Assembly: GCA_027021285.1 (NCBI GenBank)
Contig: JALUUP010000532.1
Coordinates: forward strand, 1 to 21,318
Origin: Bacteroidota bacterium
GTDB lineage: Bacteria > Bacteroidota > Ignavibacteria > SZUA-365 > JAADGX01
DNA: 21,318 bases
Reading direction: 5' to 3'
Part shown: positions 8,117 through 17,138 of the stretch, one piece after another
Layout: each line of letters opens with the position of its first letter
Numbering within the stretch: the first letter of the stretch is position 1
The notes under the pieces: model-generated
What the model saw: only the letters and a program-made list of their open reading frames with translations
What the model was told of the DNA's origin: nothing
The model's database searches: none
Program-made: the position numbers and the translations under genes

Positions 8117-9911
8117 CGATAGCTCCAGCATCCCGCTGACGACGAGTAACGGGAAGAACGGGAAGAACGAAAAGATCTTTCGCGGTATTGCCGCCGCTCC
8201 CGGCATTTCGTTTGGATTGGCGTACGTGTACAGTCAGATGGAGGTTGTCATTCGCCGGACTGACATCACGCTGGGGGAAGTTGAAAGCGAATTGCTTCTT
8301 TACCGCCAGGCGCTGGAACGCTCTGCGGAAGAATTGGAAAAAATATACGACCTCGCCAAGGAAAAGCTGGGCGAATCCCTGGCAGAGATTTTCCAGGGGC
8401 ACCTCATGATGTTACATGATCCCGTGCTTACCGAGGCAATTGAGAACCGTGTGCGCGGAAGGCTGAACAAAGCTGAGTACGCCGTTGCCAGTGAATTCGA
8501 GAAATACGCGAGCCGGTTGCGCGACAGTGCGGATGATCTCCTGCACGAGCGAATGCAGGACCTGGAGGACGTGAAGAACCGATTGATCCGCAACCTCCAG
8601 CGCAAGCGCCTGACCGGTACGATCGAGGGAGGGCGGATTATTTTTTCACGGAAATTGACACCGGCGGACACGGTGTTGTTCAGCAGGCACAACGTGCTTG
8701 GGTACGTGACGGAAACCGGTGGAATGACCTCGCATGCCGCCATCATATCACGGTCGCTGAATATCCCCGCCGTTGTCGCCGTTCCCGGAATCCTGAACGA
8801 GGTTAATGACGGCGACCTCGTCATCATCGACGGGTACAAAGGCCTCGTGTATATCAATCCTTCGGATACGCATCTTGCGGAGTGCCGAAAGAAAATTGCC
8901 GAGATCGAGAATATCGCCAAGAAGCTCGAGACCTTGCGCGATCTGCATTGCGAGACAACGGATGGCCACGTCGTTGAACTGGCGGCAAACGCGGAGTTCG
9001 TGGAAGAGGTCGAGTACATCCGGCAACAGGGTGCTGACGGTATCGGCCTGTACCGTACGGAGCATTTGTACCTGTTGCGCGAAGAATTTCCTTCCGAGCA
9101 GGAGCAGTTCCTGGTGTACCACGAAATCGCCGAGGCCATGCATCCGCGCCCGGTTATTTTCCGCGTGTTCGATATTGGCGGCGACAAGGTCCTCGATTCG
9201 AGCGCGCGTGAAGGAAATCCATTCATGGGATGGCGCGGCATTCGTTTGCTCCTCGATCAACCGGATATTTTCCGTGCACAGCTCAGGGCGATCCTCCGGG
9301 CATCCCGGGGCGGCAATGTCAAGATCATGTTTCCCATGATTTCCGGCTTGGTGGTCCTGAAAGCCGCCGTTGATTTTCTTGATGGAGTGAAAGAAGAACT
9401 TCGCCACGAAGGTGTTCCTTTCGATGAAGAGATAAAGGTCGGAGCGATGATTGAAGTTCCGTCCGCCGTCCTGATTGCGGATGTTCTCGCCCGGGAGGTC
9501 GATTTCTTCAGTATCGGAACCAACGATCTCATCCAGTACCTGCTGGCCGTGGACCGGGGGAATGAGCTCATTTCCGAACTGTACCAGGAATTTCATCCGG
9601 CCGTGCTCCACGCGATCCGCATGGTGATTGAGAGCGCCCACCGGAACAACATCTGGGTTGGGCTGTGCGGAGAAATGGCGGGAAATCCATACGCCACACC
9701 ACTTCTCCTGGGAATGGGGATCGATGAGTTCAGTGTCATCCCATCCGTTCTTCCCGAGATCAAACATATCGTACGGTCGTTTTCTTTCAAGGAAGCGGAG
9801 GAACTGGCGCGACGGGCGCTGGACGCGAAAACGCACGAGGAAGTTAGGGAATGGCTCATTCCGCTGATGCACGACCGGTTTCCGGAATTTTTTACCACGA
9901 CGATGACGTAA
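8097..9911 (+). CDS. ptsI: Phosphoenolpyruvate-protein phosphotransferase (PTS enzyme I)
   Basis: Enzyme I autophosphorylates with PEP and transfers the phosphate to HPr. From ATG at 8097 it has 604 residues, slightly more than the usual 570-580 because of a polar N-terminal extension before FRGIAAAPGISFG. The active-site His is H213 in GGMTSHAAIISRS. The PEP-binding domain shows GIGLYRTEHLYL (315-326), FDIGGDK (358-364), MIEVPSAVLIAD (451-462), SIGTNDLIQY (472-481) and the catalytic Cys C524 in GLCGEMAGNP. A TTG at 8037 would give a longer form overlapping HPr by 80 bases and is less likely. The gene directly follows HPr; no enzyme II gene is nearby. Confidence 0.93.
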   Translation: MVLAKNDDSSSIPLTTSNGKNGKNEKIFRGIAAAPGISFGLAYVYSQMEVVIRRTDITLGEVESELLLYRQALERSAEELEKIYDLAKEKLGESLAEIFQGHLMMLHDPVLTEAIENRVRGRLNKAEYAVASEFEKYASRLRDSADDLLHERMQDLEDVKNRLIRNLQRKRLTGTIEGGRIIFSRKLTPADTVLFSRHNVLGYVTETGGMTSHAAIISRSLNIPAVVAVPGILNEVNDGDLVIIDGYKGLVYINPSDTHLAECRKKIAEIENIAKKLETLRDLHCETTDGHVVELAANAEFVEEVEYIRQQGADGIGLYRTEHLYLLREEFPSEQEQFLVYHEIAEAMHPRPVIFRVFDIGGDKVLDSSAREGNPFMGWRGIRLLLDQPDIFRAQLRAILRASRGGNVKIMFPMISGLVVLKAAVDFLDGVKEELRHEGVPFDEEIKVGAMIEVPSAVLIADVLAREVDFFSIGTNDLIQYLLAVDRGNELISELYQEFHPAVLHAIRMVIESAHRNNIWVGLCGEMAGNPYATPLLLGMGIDEFSVIPSVLPEIKHIVRSFSFKEAEELARRALDAKTHEEVREWLIPLMHDRFPEFFTTTMT

Positions 9912-9964
9912 TTTCCGAATCGGTCGTGATTCGCCGTGACTGAATCAGGAGAAATCAACCGCTT

Positions 9965-11020
9965 ATGAAGCCAACCAACATGCATGACCGCCTTCAGCGG
10001 TTCGACTCCGGGAACATGTTCGCGCTGTTGAAGGAGTTTCCTGCGCAGGTACGTGAAGCGCATCGTATCGCTTCGCGGACGGATTGCGGAAGTTTAAACC
10101 GGGGGGCGATCCAAAACGTGATCGTCGCCGGCCTGGGTGGATCCGCCATCGGTGGCGACATCCTGCGCGACTATCTGGCTCCCACGATGGATGTCCCCGT
10201 CTTCGTGAACCGGGATTATTCCTTGCCCGCCTGGGTTGGAGAATCAACACTGGTGTTTGCGTGCAGTTATTCCGGCAACACCGAAGAAACCCTGGCTGCT
10301 TTCGACGAGGCGCGCGAAAAAAGGGCGCAGGTTGTCTGTCTTACCAGCGGAGGGGAACTCGCCCGAGCAGCAGCGGACAGGGGTAATGTTCTTATCAACG
10401 TACCGGGAGGACAGCCGCCGCGGACCGCGTTGGGCTACATGTTTTTGCCGATGCTCGTGACCCTGGAAAAACTGGGATTGGTGGAAGACCTGGAGGCGGA
10501 AATCGAGGAAACACTCGGCCTGCTCGAACGGCAATCGGGTTCATTTGGGGAGTTCGATGCGGAAAACGAGGCGTTGAGGCTTGCCGGAGAGATTCGCGAT
10601 CGCCTGCCGATCATTTACTCCGCCAGGGAGTTCCTGGAAGCGGTAAACATGCGATGGAGGGCGCAGATGGAAGAGAACAGCAAGGTTCTCGCGTATGGGA
10701 ACGTCCTTCCGGAAATGAACCATAACGAGATCATGGGATGGGAGCGTCTGCCGGACGTTCTTGAGCGATGCGCGGTGATATTCCTGGTCAGCGGCGATGA
10801 ACACCCGCAGGTGAGGAAGCGCATGTCGGTGACCCGTGAATTGATCGAACCGTATGCGGGTTCGGTCCATAGTGTTCACGCGGAAGGTGAGAGCCGGCTT
10901 GCAAAGATTTTAGGATTGATTTCATACGGTGATTGGGTTAGCTTCTATGCAGCAATTTTGAACGGCGTCGATCCAACCCCGATCGCGAAGATACAGGCTC
11001 TCAAGGCATCCCTGAAGTAA
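9965..11020 (+). CDS. Bifunctional phosphoglucose/phosphomannose isomerase
   Basis: This enzyme of the SIS-fold PGI/PMI family interconverts glucose 6-phosphate or mannose 6-phosphate with fructose 6-phosphate. The 351-residue sequence shows AGLGGSAIGGDILRDYL (55-71), the phosphosugar-binding SYSGNTEETL (101-110), the active-site segment PEMNHNEIMGWE (249-260) and the C-terminal LNGVDPTPIAKI. ATG at 9965 is preceded by AGGAGA at 9947-9952, a somewhat long 12-base spacing. It lies 53 bases after ptsI. The neighbourhood suits central hexose metabolism, and Man6P/Fru6P exchange could also feed envelope sugar synthesis. A conventional Pgi is not seen in this window. Confidence 0.92.
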   Translation: MKPTNMHDRLQRFDSGNMFALLKEFPAQVREAHRIASRTDCGSLNRGAIQNVIVAGLGGSAIGGDILRDYLAPTMDVPVFVNRDYSLPAWVGESTLVFACSYSGNTEETLAAFDEAREKRAQVVCLTSGGELARAAADRGNVLINVPGGQPPRTALGYMFLPMLVTLEKLGLVEDLEAEIEETLGLLERQSGSFGEFDAENEALRLAGEIRDRLPIIYSAREFLEAVNMRWRAQMEENSKVLAYGNVLPEMNHNEIMGWERLPDVLERCAVIFLVSGDEHPQVRKRMSVTRELIEPYAGSVHSVHAEGESRLAKILGLISYGDWVSFYAAILNGVDPTPIAKIQALKASLK

Positions 11021-11082
11021 ATGCCGCCGTCACCGCCGATGGTGTTCACTCCCGGGGAAACAGTTCGGCACCGCCGCACGTC

Positions 11083-13899
11083 ATGAAAAGGTCTTTTCTC
11101 ATCATAACCGCAGTCATCGGGCTGCTGTTCGTGCCGGGCATGGAGGAAATCCACGCCCAGTTCCTGCCTTTTGGCAGAAACAAGATCTCTTATGCACAAT
11201 TCCACTGGCGCGTGCTCAAGACCGACCACTTCGACGTGTATTACTACCCCGAGATGCTCGACCTGGCGCAGCGCGGGGCCACGTTTGCCGAGGAAGCGTA
11301 CCGTGATTTGCGCGAGAAATTCAACTTTTCCATCAACCATCGCATTCCCCTGATCCTGTACTCCTCTCCGATTCACTTCCAGCAGACGAATGTATCGCCG
11401 GGGTTCATTCCGGAAGGTGTGGGCGGCTTCTTCGAGTTCCTCAAGGGCCGGGTTGTCATTCCCAGCAACGGCTCTCTGGCGGATTTCCGGCATGTAATCC
11501 GGCATGAGCTTGTTCACGTCTTTATGCACAACCGCGTGGAGCGGGTCATCATCGATTACGGTCTTCCGGGCGACCGCTACCCGCCGCTGTGGTTCGTGGA
11601 AGGACTGGCGGAATTTTTCTCCACCGAATGGGACAGCCAGGCGGAGATGGTCTTACGCGACGCGATGTTGAATGGATATTTCACACCTATCTCCAGGATC
11701 GGGGCCATCGCCGGTACATTTCTCATGTACAAAGAAGGCCAGGCGGCGTTGATGTTCATCGCAGAAAAATACGGGCACGAGAGCGTTCGGTTGTTGCTGG
11801 AAAACCTGTGGAAAGGAAAAACCTTCAGCGATGTGCTGAAAGCCACGATCGGAAAATCCTTCCGCGAATTCGACGTGGAATGGGAGTACTACCTCAAGAG
11901 AAAATATTACCCGCTCCTGTCTGATCACCGGGAGCCGGGCGACGTGTCTGTGCCCGTGGTGACGAGTGGATTTAACTCCAAACCTACTTTTTATCGGCGC
12001 GGCGACAGCGCGTACGTTGTGTACATCGGCAACGTGACCGGGTACACGAGTATTTACGAGAAGTCGCTGCGCGGTGGTAAGCCCGTGCGTCTCATCCAGG
12101 GAGAAAAAACGGATGAATTCGAGGCGTTCCACATCTTTCAGTCCCGCATGTCCATCTTTCGGGACAGCATCCTGGCGTTCATCACCAAGAGCGGAGCCAG
12201 CGACGTCCTCCATTTCTACGACCTGCCGCGCCGCAAATACCTGAGAAATCTTCGTTTCAAAGACCTCGTGATGCTGGGGTCCCCCTCCTGGTCCCCGGAC
12301 GGTGAACATATTGTTTTCTCCGCCATCAACAGGGCGGGATGGAACGACCTGTACATGGTGAATATCTACACGGACGAGCTTCGGAAGATCACCAACGATA
12401 TTTACGACGACCGTGATCCGGCCTGGTCGCCTGACGGAACCTGGATCGTGTTCACTTCAGATCGCGGACGCGATGGCAAGCGTGGTGTGTATAACTTGTA
12501 CGGGTATGAATTGTCAACGAGAATGGTCCGCGCCGTGACCGATGGAAACACGAGTTATTATTCGCCCGCCTGGGCACCCGACGGAATGACCCTTGCTTGT
12601 ACAAACGATCGTGACGGCACGCAGAATATCTTTTTCCTTCGCTTCGACAGCACGCGGAGGCCGCTCGAACTGCGTCGGGTCACGAAATTGACCACGGCGG
12701 CGTTCGACCCGGTGTTTACATACAAGGGAAGCGTCCTGTTTTCCGTGTTCGATCATTTTCAATTCCAGATCAGGGGTATCAACGAGGTGCTCGGGGCGTA
12801 TGACTCGTTGGAAGTGGTTCCTTTCGCTGCGCCCGATCGTCCGATCGCGGCGTGGGACGTTCCGCTCTACGGCGTGAAATCGACGTCGTCCGACGTGCCG
12901 TACAAGCGACGCTACCAGTTGGACCTGGCCCAGAGCCAGATTTCCACCGACCCCGTGTTCGGAACCATCGGGGGGGCGGCGTTGTCCATGAGCGATATGC
13001 TGGGCAGCGACCAGTACTATTTTCTGCTCTACAATACCGCGCAGACGGCAGACGAGATCCTGTCGAGTTTCAGTATCGCAGTTTCCCGCATCTCTTTGAA
13101 CACTCGCACACCGTACGCGTACGGTGTGTACCACTACTCGGGCAGGCGGTACGATCTGACGGATCCGGACGTGTATTTTTACGAACGGGCTTTCGGCGGC
13201 TACTTCGCCCTGAGCTATCCGCTCTCCAAGTTCTACCGGATCGAAGCGTCGGTGAAGCTGGGCAATTCCGACAAGTCGGCGATTTTCGACGTGCGGGAGC
13301 GCAAGGCGGTGTTGTTGACCAATTCCGTTTCCTTCGTCAAAGACAACGCTTTGTATTACTGGACGGGACCCATCGATGGAAGCCGTTTCAATATCACGCT
13401 TTCTTACACGACCGACATCCAGTATTCAAACGTCAACTATTACTCCGTGTTGTTCGACTACCGGCGATACTTCCGCATCGACCAGCGCACGGCTTTCGCC
13501 AGCCGTATCGAATTACTGTACAACCACGGCGAAGAAGCGCGCAGGTACTTCCTGGGAGGAAGCTGGGACCTGCGCGGGTGGCCGTTCTGGTCCATCCGCG
13601 GGACAAAGGTCTGGCTCACGAGCCATGAGCTCCGCTTTCCGTTGCTCGACAACATCGGCCTGAATTTTCCGTTCGGCAATGTTTCCCTGGGCCTGATCCG
13701 TGGCGCCTTGTTTTTCGACGCCGGCAACGCCTGGGACTCGGAATACCCGGGAACACGGGGAAGCATCGGCTTCGGATTTCGGTTCAACCTGCTTGGCGTT
13801 CTGGTCCTCCGTTATGACGTTGGCAAGCGCATCGAGGACAATTTTTCCACACTGCAGACCGGGCTCTTTCAACAGTTCTTTTTCGGGTGGGATTTCTGA
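11083..13899 (+). CDS. Peptidase MA-like / TolB-type propeller / Omp85-like barrel fusion protein
   Basis: This 938-residue outer-membrane candidate has three parts. After a signal peptide (about 1-25, ending IHAQ) comes a gluzincin-type metallopeptidase domain with HELVH at 141-145 and WFVEGLAEFF (170-179) supplying the likely third zinc ligand (Glu173), so the catalytic residues appear intact. Next is a PD40/TolB-like propeller with blades such as PSWSPDGEHIVF (about 400), PAWSPDGTWIVF (about 444) and PAWAPDGMTL (about 494). The last 300 or so residues are rich in alternating aromatic strands, contain GGSWDLRGW (about 823-831), similar to the loop-6 RG(F/Y) motif of Omp85 proteins, and end in Phe, as outer-membrane barrels do. 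The role is unknown; surface or periplasmic proteolysis is inferred. Its stop overlaps the BamB-like gene by one base. Confidence 0.85.
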   Translation: MKRSFLIITAVIGLLFVPGMEEIHAQFLPFGRNKISYAQFHWRVLKTDHFDVYYYPEMLDLAQRGATFAEEAYRDLREKFNFSINHRIPLILYSSPIHFQQTNVSPGFIPEGVGGFFEFLKGRVVIPSNGSLADFRHVIRHELVHVFMHNRVERVIIDYGLPGDRYPPLWFVEGLAEFFSTEWDSQAEMVLRDAMLNGYFTPISRIGAIAGTFLMYKEGQAALMFIAEKYGHESVRLLLENLWKGKTFSDVLKATIGKSFREFDVEWEYYLKRKYYPLLSDHREPGDVSVPVVTSGFNSKPTFYRRGDSAYVVYIGNVTGYTSIYEKSLRGGKPVRLIQGEKTDEFEAFHIFQSRMSIFRDSILAFITKSGASDVLHFYDLPRRKYLRNLRFKDLVMLGSPSWSPDGEHIVFSAINRAGWNDLYMVNIYTDELRKITNDIYDDRDPAWSPDGTWIVFTSDRGRDGKRGVYNLYGYELSTRMVRAVTDGNTSYYSPAWAPDGMTLACTNDRDGTQNIFFLRFDSTRRPLELRRVTKLTTAAFDPVFTYKGSVLFSVFDHFQFQIRGINEVLGAYDSLEVVPFAAPDRPIAAWDVPLYGVKSTSSDVPYKRRYQLDLAQSQISTDPVFGTIGGAALSMSDMLGSDQYYFLLYNTAQTADEILSSFSIAVSRISLNTRTPYAYGVYHYSGRRYDLTDPDVYFYERAFGGYFALSYPLSKFYRIEASVKLGNSDKSAIFDVRERKAVLLTNSVSFVKDNALYYWTGPIDGSRFNITLSYTTDIQYSNVNYYSVLFDYRRYFRIDQRTAFASRIELLYNHGEEARRYFLGGSWDLRGWPFWSIRGTKVWLTSHELRFPLLDNIGLNFPFGNVSLGLIRGALFFDAGNAWDSEYPGTRGSIGFGFRFNLLGVLVLRYDVGKRIEDNFSTLQTGLFQQFFFGWDF

Positions 13900-15029
13900 T
13901 GCGCGCGCTCATCGTTTTTCTCGCGATCGGGATGGCGCTCGCGGGGTGCCGGACCGTCATCAGCCTGTACGAACCCATTCTCGTTTCCACAAACGAATGG
14001 AACATGCTGGGCAGGGACGCGAGGCATTCAGGCTTCGTGAAAACGTCGATCGAACCGCCCTTGCGGCTCGAATGGACGCGGGACGTCTCCGGGGGCGTTA
14101 CGACGGGCTCGCCCGTGTACGGCGACGGTGTTTTGATGATTCCGACCCTGTCGGGATATATCAGCTTCGTGAACATCGACAGCGGGGAGGAATTCGGTTT
14201 CGTCAATCTCCGTGCGACGACCACCGCCGCCCCGGCCGTGAAAGACTCGCTGCTTGTTGTGCCCGTATATGGCGGCGACGTCAGCCTCCGCGTGTACAAC
14301 ATGAAGAACGCTTCAATGTACTGGGAGATACAAACCGGCACCGTGGAAACCGCTCCCCTGGTCGTGGATCGATTTCTCGTGACCGCGACGACGCAAGGCG
14401 TGGTCCATTGCTACGATCTGTTTGGCAAAGGGGAAATATGGAAAACGAAACTGCCCGCGCGCATCTATTCGAACCCTGCATCTGACGGGGAACGCGCGGT
14501 CGTCGCTTGCAGCAACGGCGTTATCTACGGTCTGGACATGAGCAACGGCGATATTCTCTGGAAACAACCGACGGGCGACGCGATATTCGCCACGCTGGTC
14601 ATGAGTGATTCGCTGTGCATCGTACCGTCATTGGACGAGAACGTGTACGCCTTCAACAACAGGACGGGCAAGCCGGCCTGGAAAACGTTTATCGGAACGA
14701 AATCGTATGCCGGCGGGGCACTGGCGGATTCGCTCTTTATCCTGGGCGGGACCGATGAAACCGTGTATGCCCTGAACGTGAAGACGGGAGACATCACATG
14801 GTCCACCCGGCGCCGAGGAGTAGTGAGCACTCTGCCGGTGGTTGCCGGTTCGGTGGCTTACGTTGGTTTTCAATCCGGTTTCCTGGTGGCGCTCGATATT
14901 CACGACGGGGCCATGCTTTGGGAGCATCGTGTCGACGGGAGGATAAGAATGTCGCCGGTGATCGCGGGCGAACGGATCGTGGTTGTTTCGGAAAGGGGCG
15001 AAATGTACTGTTGGAGACCGGGAGAATGA
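13899..15029 (+). CDS. BamB-like PQQ-type beta-propeller lipoprotein
   Basis: This 376-residue protein begins with a lipoprotein signal peptide, MRALIVFLAIGMALAGC, whose lipobox ALAGC predicts lipidation at Cys 17. The rest is a run of PQQ-type propeller blades, for example the repeated pattern GxVYALDxxTGxxxW seen in GVIYGLDMSNGDILW, NVYAFNNRTGKPAW, TVYALNVKTGDITW and LVALDIHDGAMLW. Length and architecture match BamB of the outer-membrane assembly machine (about 390 residues), but PQQ propellers also serve other roles, so the BamB assignment is tentative. The ATG overlaps the stop of the barrel protein (TGATG); a GTG four codons upstream is less likely. Coupling to a barrel protein supports a partnership at the outer membrane. 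Confidence 0.82.
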   Translation: MRALIVFLAIGMALAGCRTVISLYEPILVSTNEWNMLGRDARHSGFVKTSIEPPLRLEWTRDVSGGVTTGSPVYGDGVLMIPTLSGYISFVNIDSGEEFGFVNLRATTTAAPAVKDSLLVVPVYGGDVSLRVYNMKNASMYWEIQTGTVETAPLVVDRFLVTATTQGVVHCYDLFGKGEIWKTKLPARIYSNPASDGERAVVACSNGVIYGLDMSNGDILWKQPTGDAIFATLVMSDSLCIVPSLDENVYAFNNRTGKPAWKTFIGTKSYAGGALADSLFILGGTDETVYALNVKTGDITWSTRRRGVVSTLPVVAGSVAYVGFQSGFLVALDIHDGAMLWEHRVDGRIRMSPVIAGERIVVVSERGEMYCWRPGE

Positions 15030-15033
15030 AGGC

Positions 15034-15765
15034 GTGAACATTCTCGTCGCCATAGTGTTTCTGTTCTCGCTGTCGGTGCGGGCGTTGTCCCAGGAAGTCA
15101 TTCTCACCCGGCCGCCGGGCGGGATCGTCATGTGGAACGACAGCGTGGTTGGAACAGCGCCGTATCTGGTGAACGGCATCCACCCGGGAGACACCGTGTT
15201 CGTGTATCCTCCGGACACCACGGTTTGGAATCCCCCCGGTGTACCCGTGAACGTGCGCAACGCCGATGATACGATCGTTGTCAGGCTTCCCGCGGTGAAA
15301 CGCCTGGAATCGATTCCGTTCGGAGCGAAAATCCTGCTCGGAGATTCCGTTGTTGCAACGACGCCCGCACAGATAGCCGTGCCGGGGGATTCGCTGACTG
15401 TCGGTTTGCTCCTCTTCGGGTTTGCAGATACGACAATCACAATCAGGTATGAAGAGGATGTACCCCCCGTAATCTTGAAGCCTCTTGCCGGGTTCAACGC
15501 TCCCGTCTTTGTGAACGAGCGCGAGACCGTGCTTACCCTTCCCGGCTGGAAAGTTGTCCTGCCCTCGGTTGCTGGTCTTGCTTCAGGGATCGCCGCTGTT
15601 CTGTTCAAGTCGCGCGCAAATGACTACTACGACCGCTACAGGCAGACGAGAGATCCGGCCGAACTGGACAATACGCGCCGCTTCGACATCCTGTCCGGGA
15701 TTTCTCTCGTCATCATGGAAGCGAGTATGGCCTGGCTGGTATATTACATCTTGAGTGAATCATGA
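15034..15765 (+). CDS. PEGA-repeat membrane-anchored protein
   Basis: This 243-residue protein has no assigned function. A signal peptide (VNILVAIVFLFSLSVRALSQ) is followed by two PEGA-like beta repeats, one around RPPGGIVMWNDSVVGTAPY and one around IPFGAKILLGDSVVATTPAQ. These domains usually lie outside the membrane and may contact cell wall or polysaccharide. The C-terminal third has two hydrophobic segments (LPSVAGLASGIAAVLF and ISLVIMEASMAWLVYYI) separated by a polar stretch, SRANDYYDRYRQTRDPAE, a layout I associate with Bacteroidota/Ignavibacteria envelope proteins. GTG at 15034 is chosen over an upstream ATG at 14983 because GGAG (15021-15024) is well spaced and the signal peptide then begins correctly. 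It is four bases from the BamB-like gene and overlaps the PHP gene by four. Confidence 0.75.
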   Translation: MNILVAIVFLFSLSVRALSQEVILTRPPGGIVMWNDSVVGTAPYLVNGIHPGDTVFVYPPDTTVWNPPGVPVNVRNADDTIVVRLPAVKRLESIPFGAKILLGDSVVATTPAQIAVPGDSLTVGLLLFGFADTTITIRYEEDVPPVILKPLAGFNAPVFVNERETVLTLPGWKVVLPSVAGLASGIAAVLFKSRANDYYDRYRQTRDPAELDNTRRFDILSGISLVIMEASMAWLVYYILSES

Positions 15766-16646
15766 CGGACAGGAGATATATGCAGGAACGAATTATGGCG
15801 CTGCCGGAAGGTACCACGATCCGGGCGGACATTCACACCCATACGCTGTACTCGGATGGCGTGCATTCGCCTGAAGCCCTGGTGAAGAAGGCCGCAGGCG
15901 CTGGCATCGGGATCCTGGCGGTCACCGATCACGATTCGATGGAAGCTTATGAGGAGACGATTGAGGCGGGAAAAACACACGGGGTGCTCATCCTCAGCGG
16001 GGTGGAACTCAGCGCCACGCTCGGGAGCAAGGACGTTCACATCCTCGGGTACAACGTGGATCCGTTCCATGCCGGGTTCCGCCAACGCCTGGCGTTTTTC
16101 AGGCAGGAACGGCAGCGCAGGGCGGAAAAGATCGTTCACAAGCTCAACACGCTGGACGTACCGCTCACGCTCGATCACGTGCTGGAACAGGCGGGTCAGG
16201 CGCCGTTGAGCCGCCCGCACGTGGCGAAGGCCATGAAGGCCGCGGGTTTCACGAGAACGTACATGCAGGCGTTCCGGGAATACATCGCGGATGGGGGGCC
16301 GGCGTACGTTGCCAGGTATTACGTGACGCCGCGCGATATCATCGAGCTTATCGCGGAAGCGGGAGGAGTGTCCATCCTCGCCCACCCGTCCAACTACTTT
16401 ACGGAAAACGAATTGAAAACCCTTATACAAGCGGGGCTGGACGGTATCGAAACCGTACATCCTTCCCACGACCGGGAGCGCCGGCAGTTTTTTGAAGGCA
16501 TTGCCAGCGCGTATTTTCTTCTCCAGGGAGGGGGCTCGGATTATCATGGTGGTGAACGGGAAGATGATGTACATTTCGGAACGTTCACCATTTCAACGGA
16601 AATGGTGAAGGCCATCGTGCTTCGCTCCACGTTACAGCAACAGTAA
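15762..16646 (+). CDS. PHP-domain phosphoesterase (YciV/TrpH-like)
   Basis: This PHP-domain protein probably hydrolyses phosphoesters of nucleotides or RNA 5' ends, as YciV/RNase AM does with 3',5'-bisphosphate nucleosides. Metal-binding motifs are all present: ADIHTHTLYSDG (22-33), VTDHDS (54-59), SGVELSA (79-85), AHPSN (207-211), TVHPSH (231-236) and GGSDYHGG (258-264). LSRPHVAKAM (149-158) is also typical of this subfamily. The start is uncertain: ATG at 15762 overlaps the previous stop (ATGA), ATG at 15780 has AGGAG only four bases upstream, and ATG at 15795 has AGGA (15784-15787) at good spacing and would give 283 residues. The substrate is inferred from family resemblance only. Confidence 0.9.
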   Translation: MTDRRYMQERIMALPEGTTIRADIHTHTLYSDGVHSPEALVKKAAGAGIGILAVTDHDSMEAYEETIEAGKTHGVLILSGVELSATLGSKDVHILGYNVDPFHAGFRQRLAFFRQERQRRAEKIVHKLNTLDVPLTLDHVLEQAGQAPLSRPHVAKAMKAAGFTRTYMQAFREYIADGGPAYVARYYVTPRDIIELIAEAGGVSILAHPSNYFTENELKTLIQAGLDGIETVHPSHDRERRQFFEGIASAYFLLQGGGSDYHGGEREDDVHFGTFTISTEMVKAIVLRSTLQQQ

Positions 16647-16658
16647 AGGACACACATT

Positions 16659-17138
16659 ATGTTCACCCCAATCGAAGGTCATCTTCATGCGAAAGATTTC
16701 CGGTTCGCCCTCGTCGTCAGCCGGTGGAATAACGTTGTCACCCGCCGACTTCTCGACGGGGCGATCGACTGCCTCTCCCGCCACGGCGCCGGGGAATCCC
16801 AGTACAAGGTCATTTATTGCCCGGGAAGCTTCGAGATCCCCCTGGTGGCCAAGTACGCTGTGAACTCGGAACACTATGACGCGGTGATCTGTCTCGGTGC
16901 GATTATCCGCGGCGACACGCCGCACTTCGAGTACATCGCGGGAGAAGTAACCAAGGGTATCGCTCAGCTTTCACTCGAGTCGGAGAAACCGGTCGCGTAC
17001 GGCATCCTGACCACCGACACAATGGAACAGGCCCTTGAACGCGCGGGGATGAAATCGGGAAACAAGGGATGGGACGCCGCCCTGTCCGCGATCGAAATGG
17101 TGAACCTTCTCGCCCAATTCAAAAAATCGGATTCCTGA
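16659..17138 (+). CDS. ribH: 6,7-dimethyl-8-ribityllumazine synthase
   Basis: Lumazine synthase condenses 5-amino-6-ribitylaminouracil with 3,4-dihydroxy-2-butanone 4-phosphate, the penultimate step of riboflavin synthesis. The 159-residue length is typical. Visible motifs are VVSRWNN (19-25), the substrate-binding CPGSFEIP (54-61) and CLGAIIRGDTPHFEYIAGEV (78-97) with the catalytic His 89, then GILTTDTMEQALERAG. AAAGGA lies 8-9 bases before the ATG. It is the only riboflavin gene here; no other rib genes and no FMN riboswitch are visible upstream. It lies 12 bases after the PHP gene and overlaps the propeller gene by one base (TGATG). Confidence 0.96.
   Translation: MFTPIEGHLHAKDFRFALVVSRWNNVVTRRLLDGAIDCLSRHGAGESQYKVIYCPGSFEIPLVAKYAVNSEHYDAVICLGAIIRGDTPHFEYIAGEVTKGIAQLSLESEKPVAYGILTTDTMEQALERAGMKSGNKGWDAALSAIEMVNLLAQFKKSDS

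Noticed and set aside
8748..9872. A 374-codon - strand frame opposite ptsI
   Set aside because: Shadow of the enzyme I gene, whose catalytic motifs are all on the + strand.
16590..16658. FMN riboswitch before ribH
   Set aside because: Only 12 bases separate the PHP gene from ribH and none of the conserved riboswitch segments is visible upstream.
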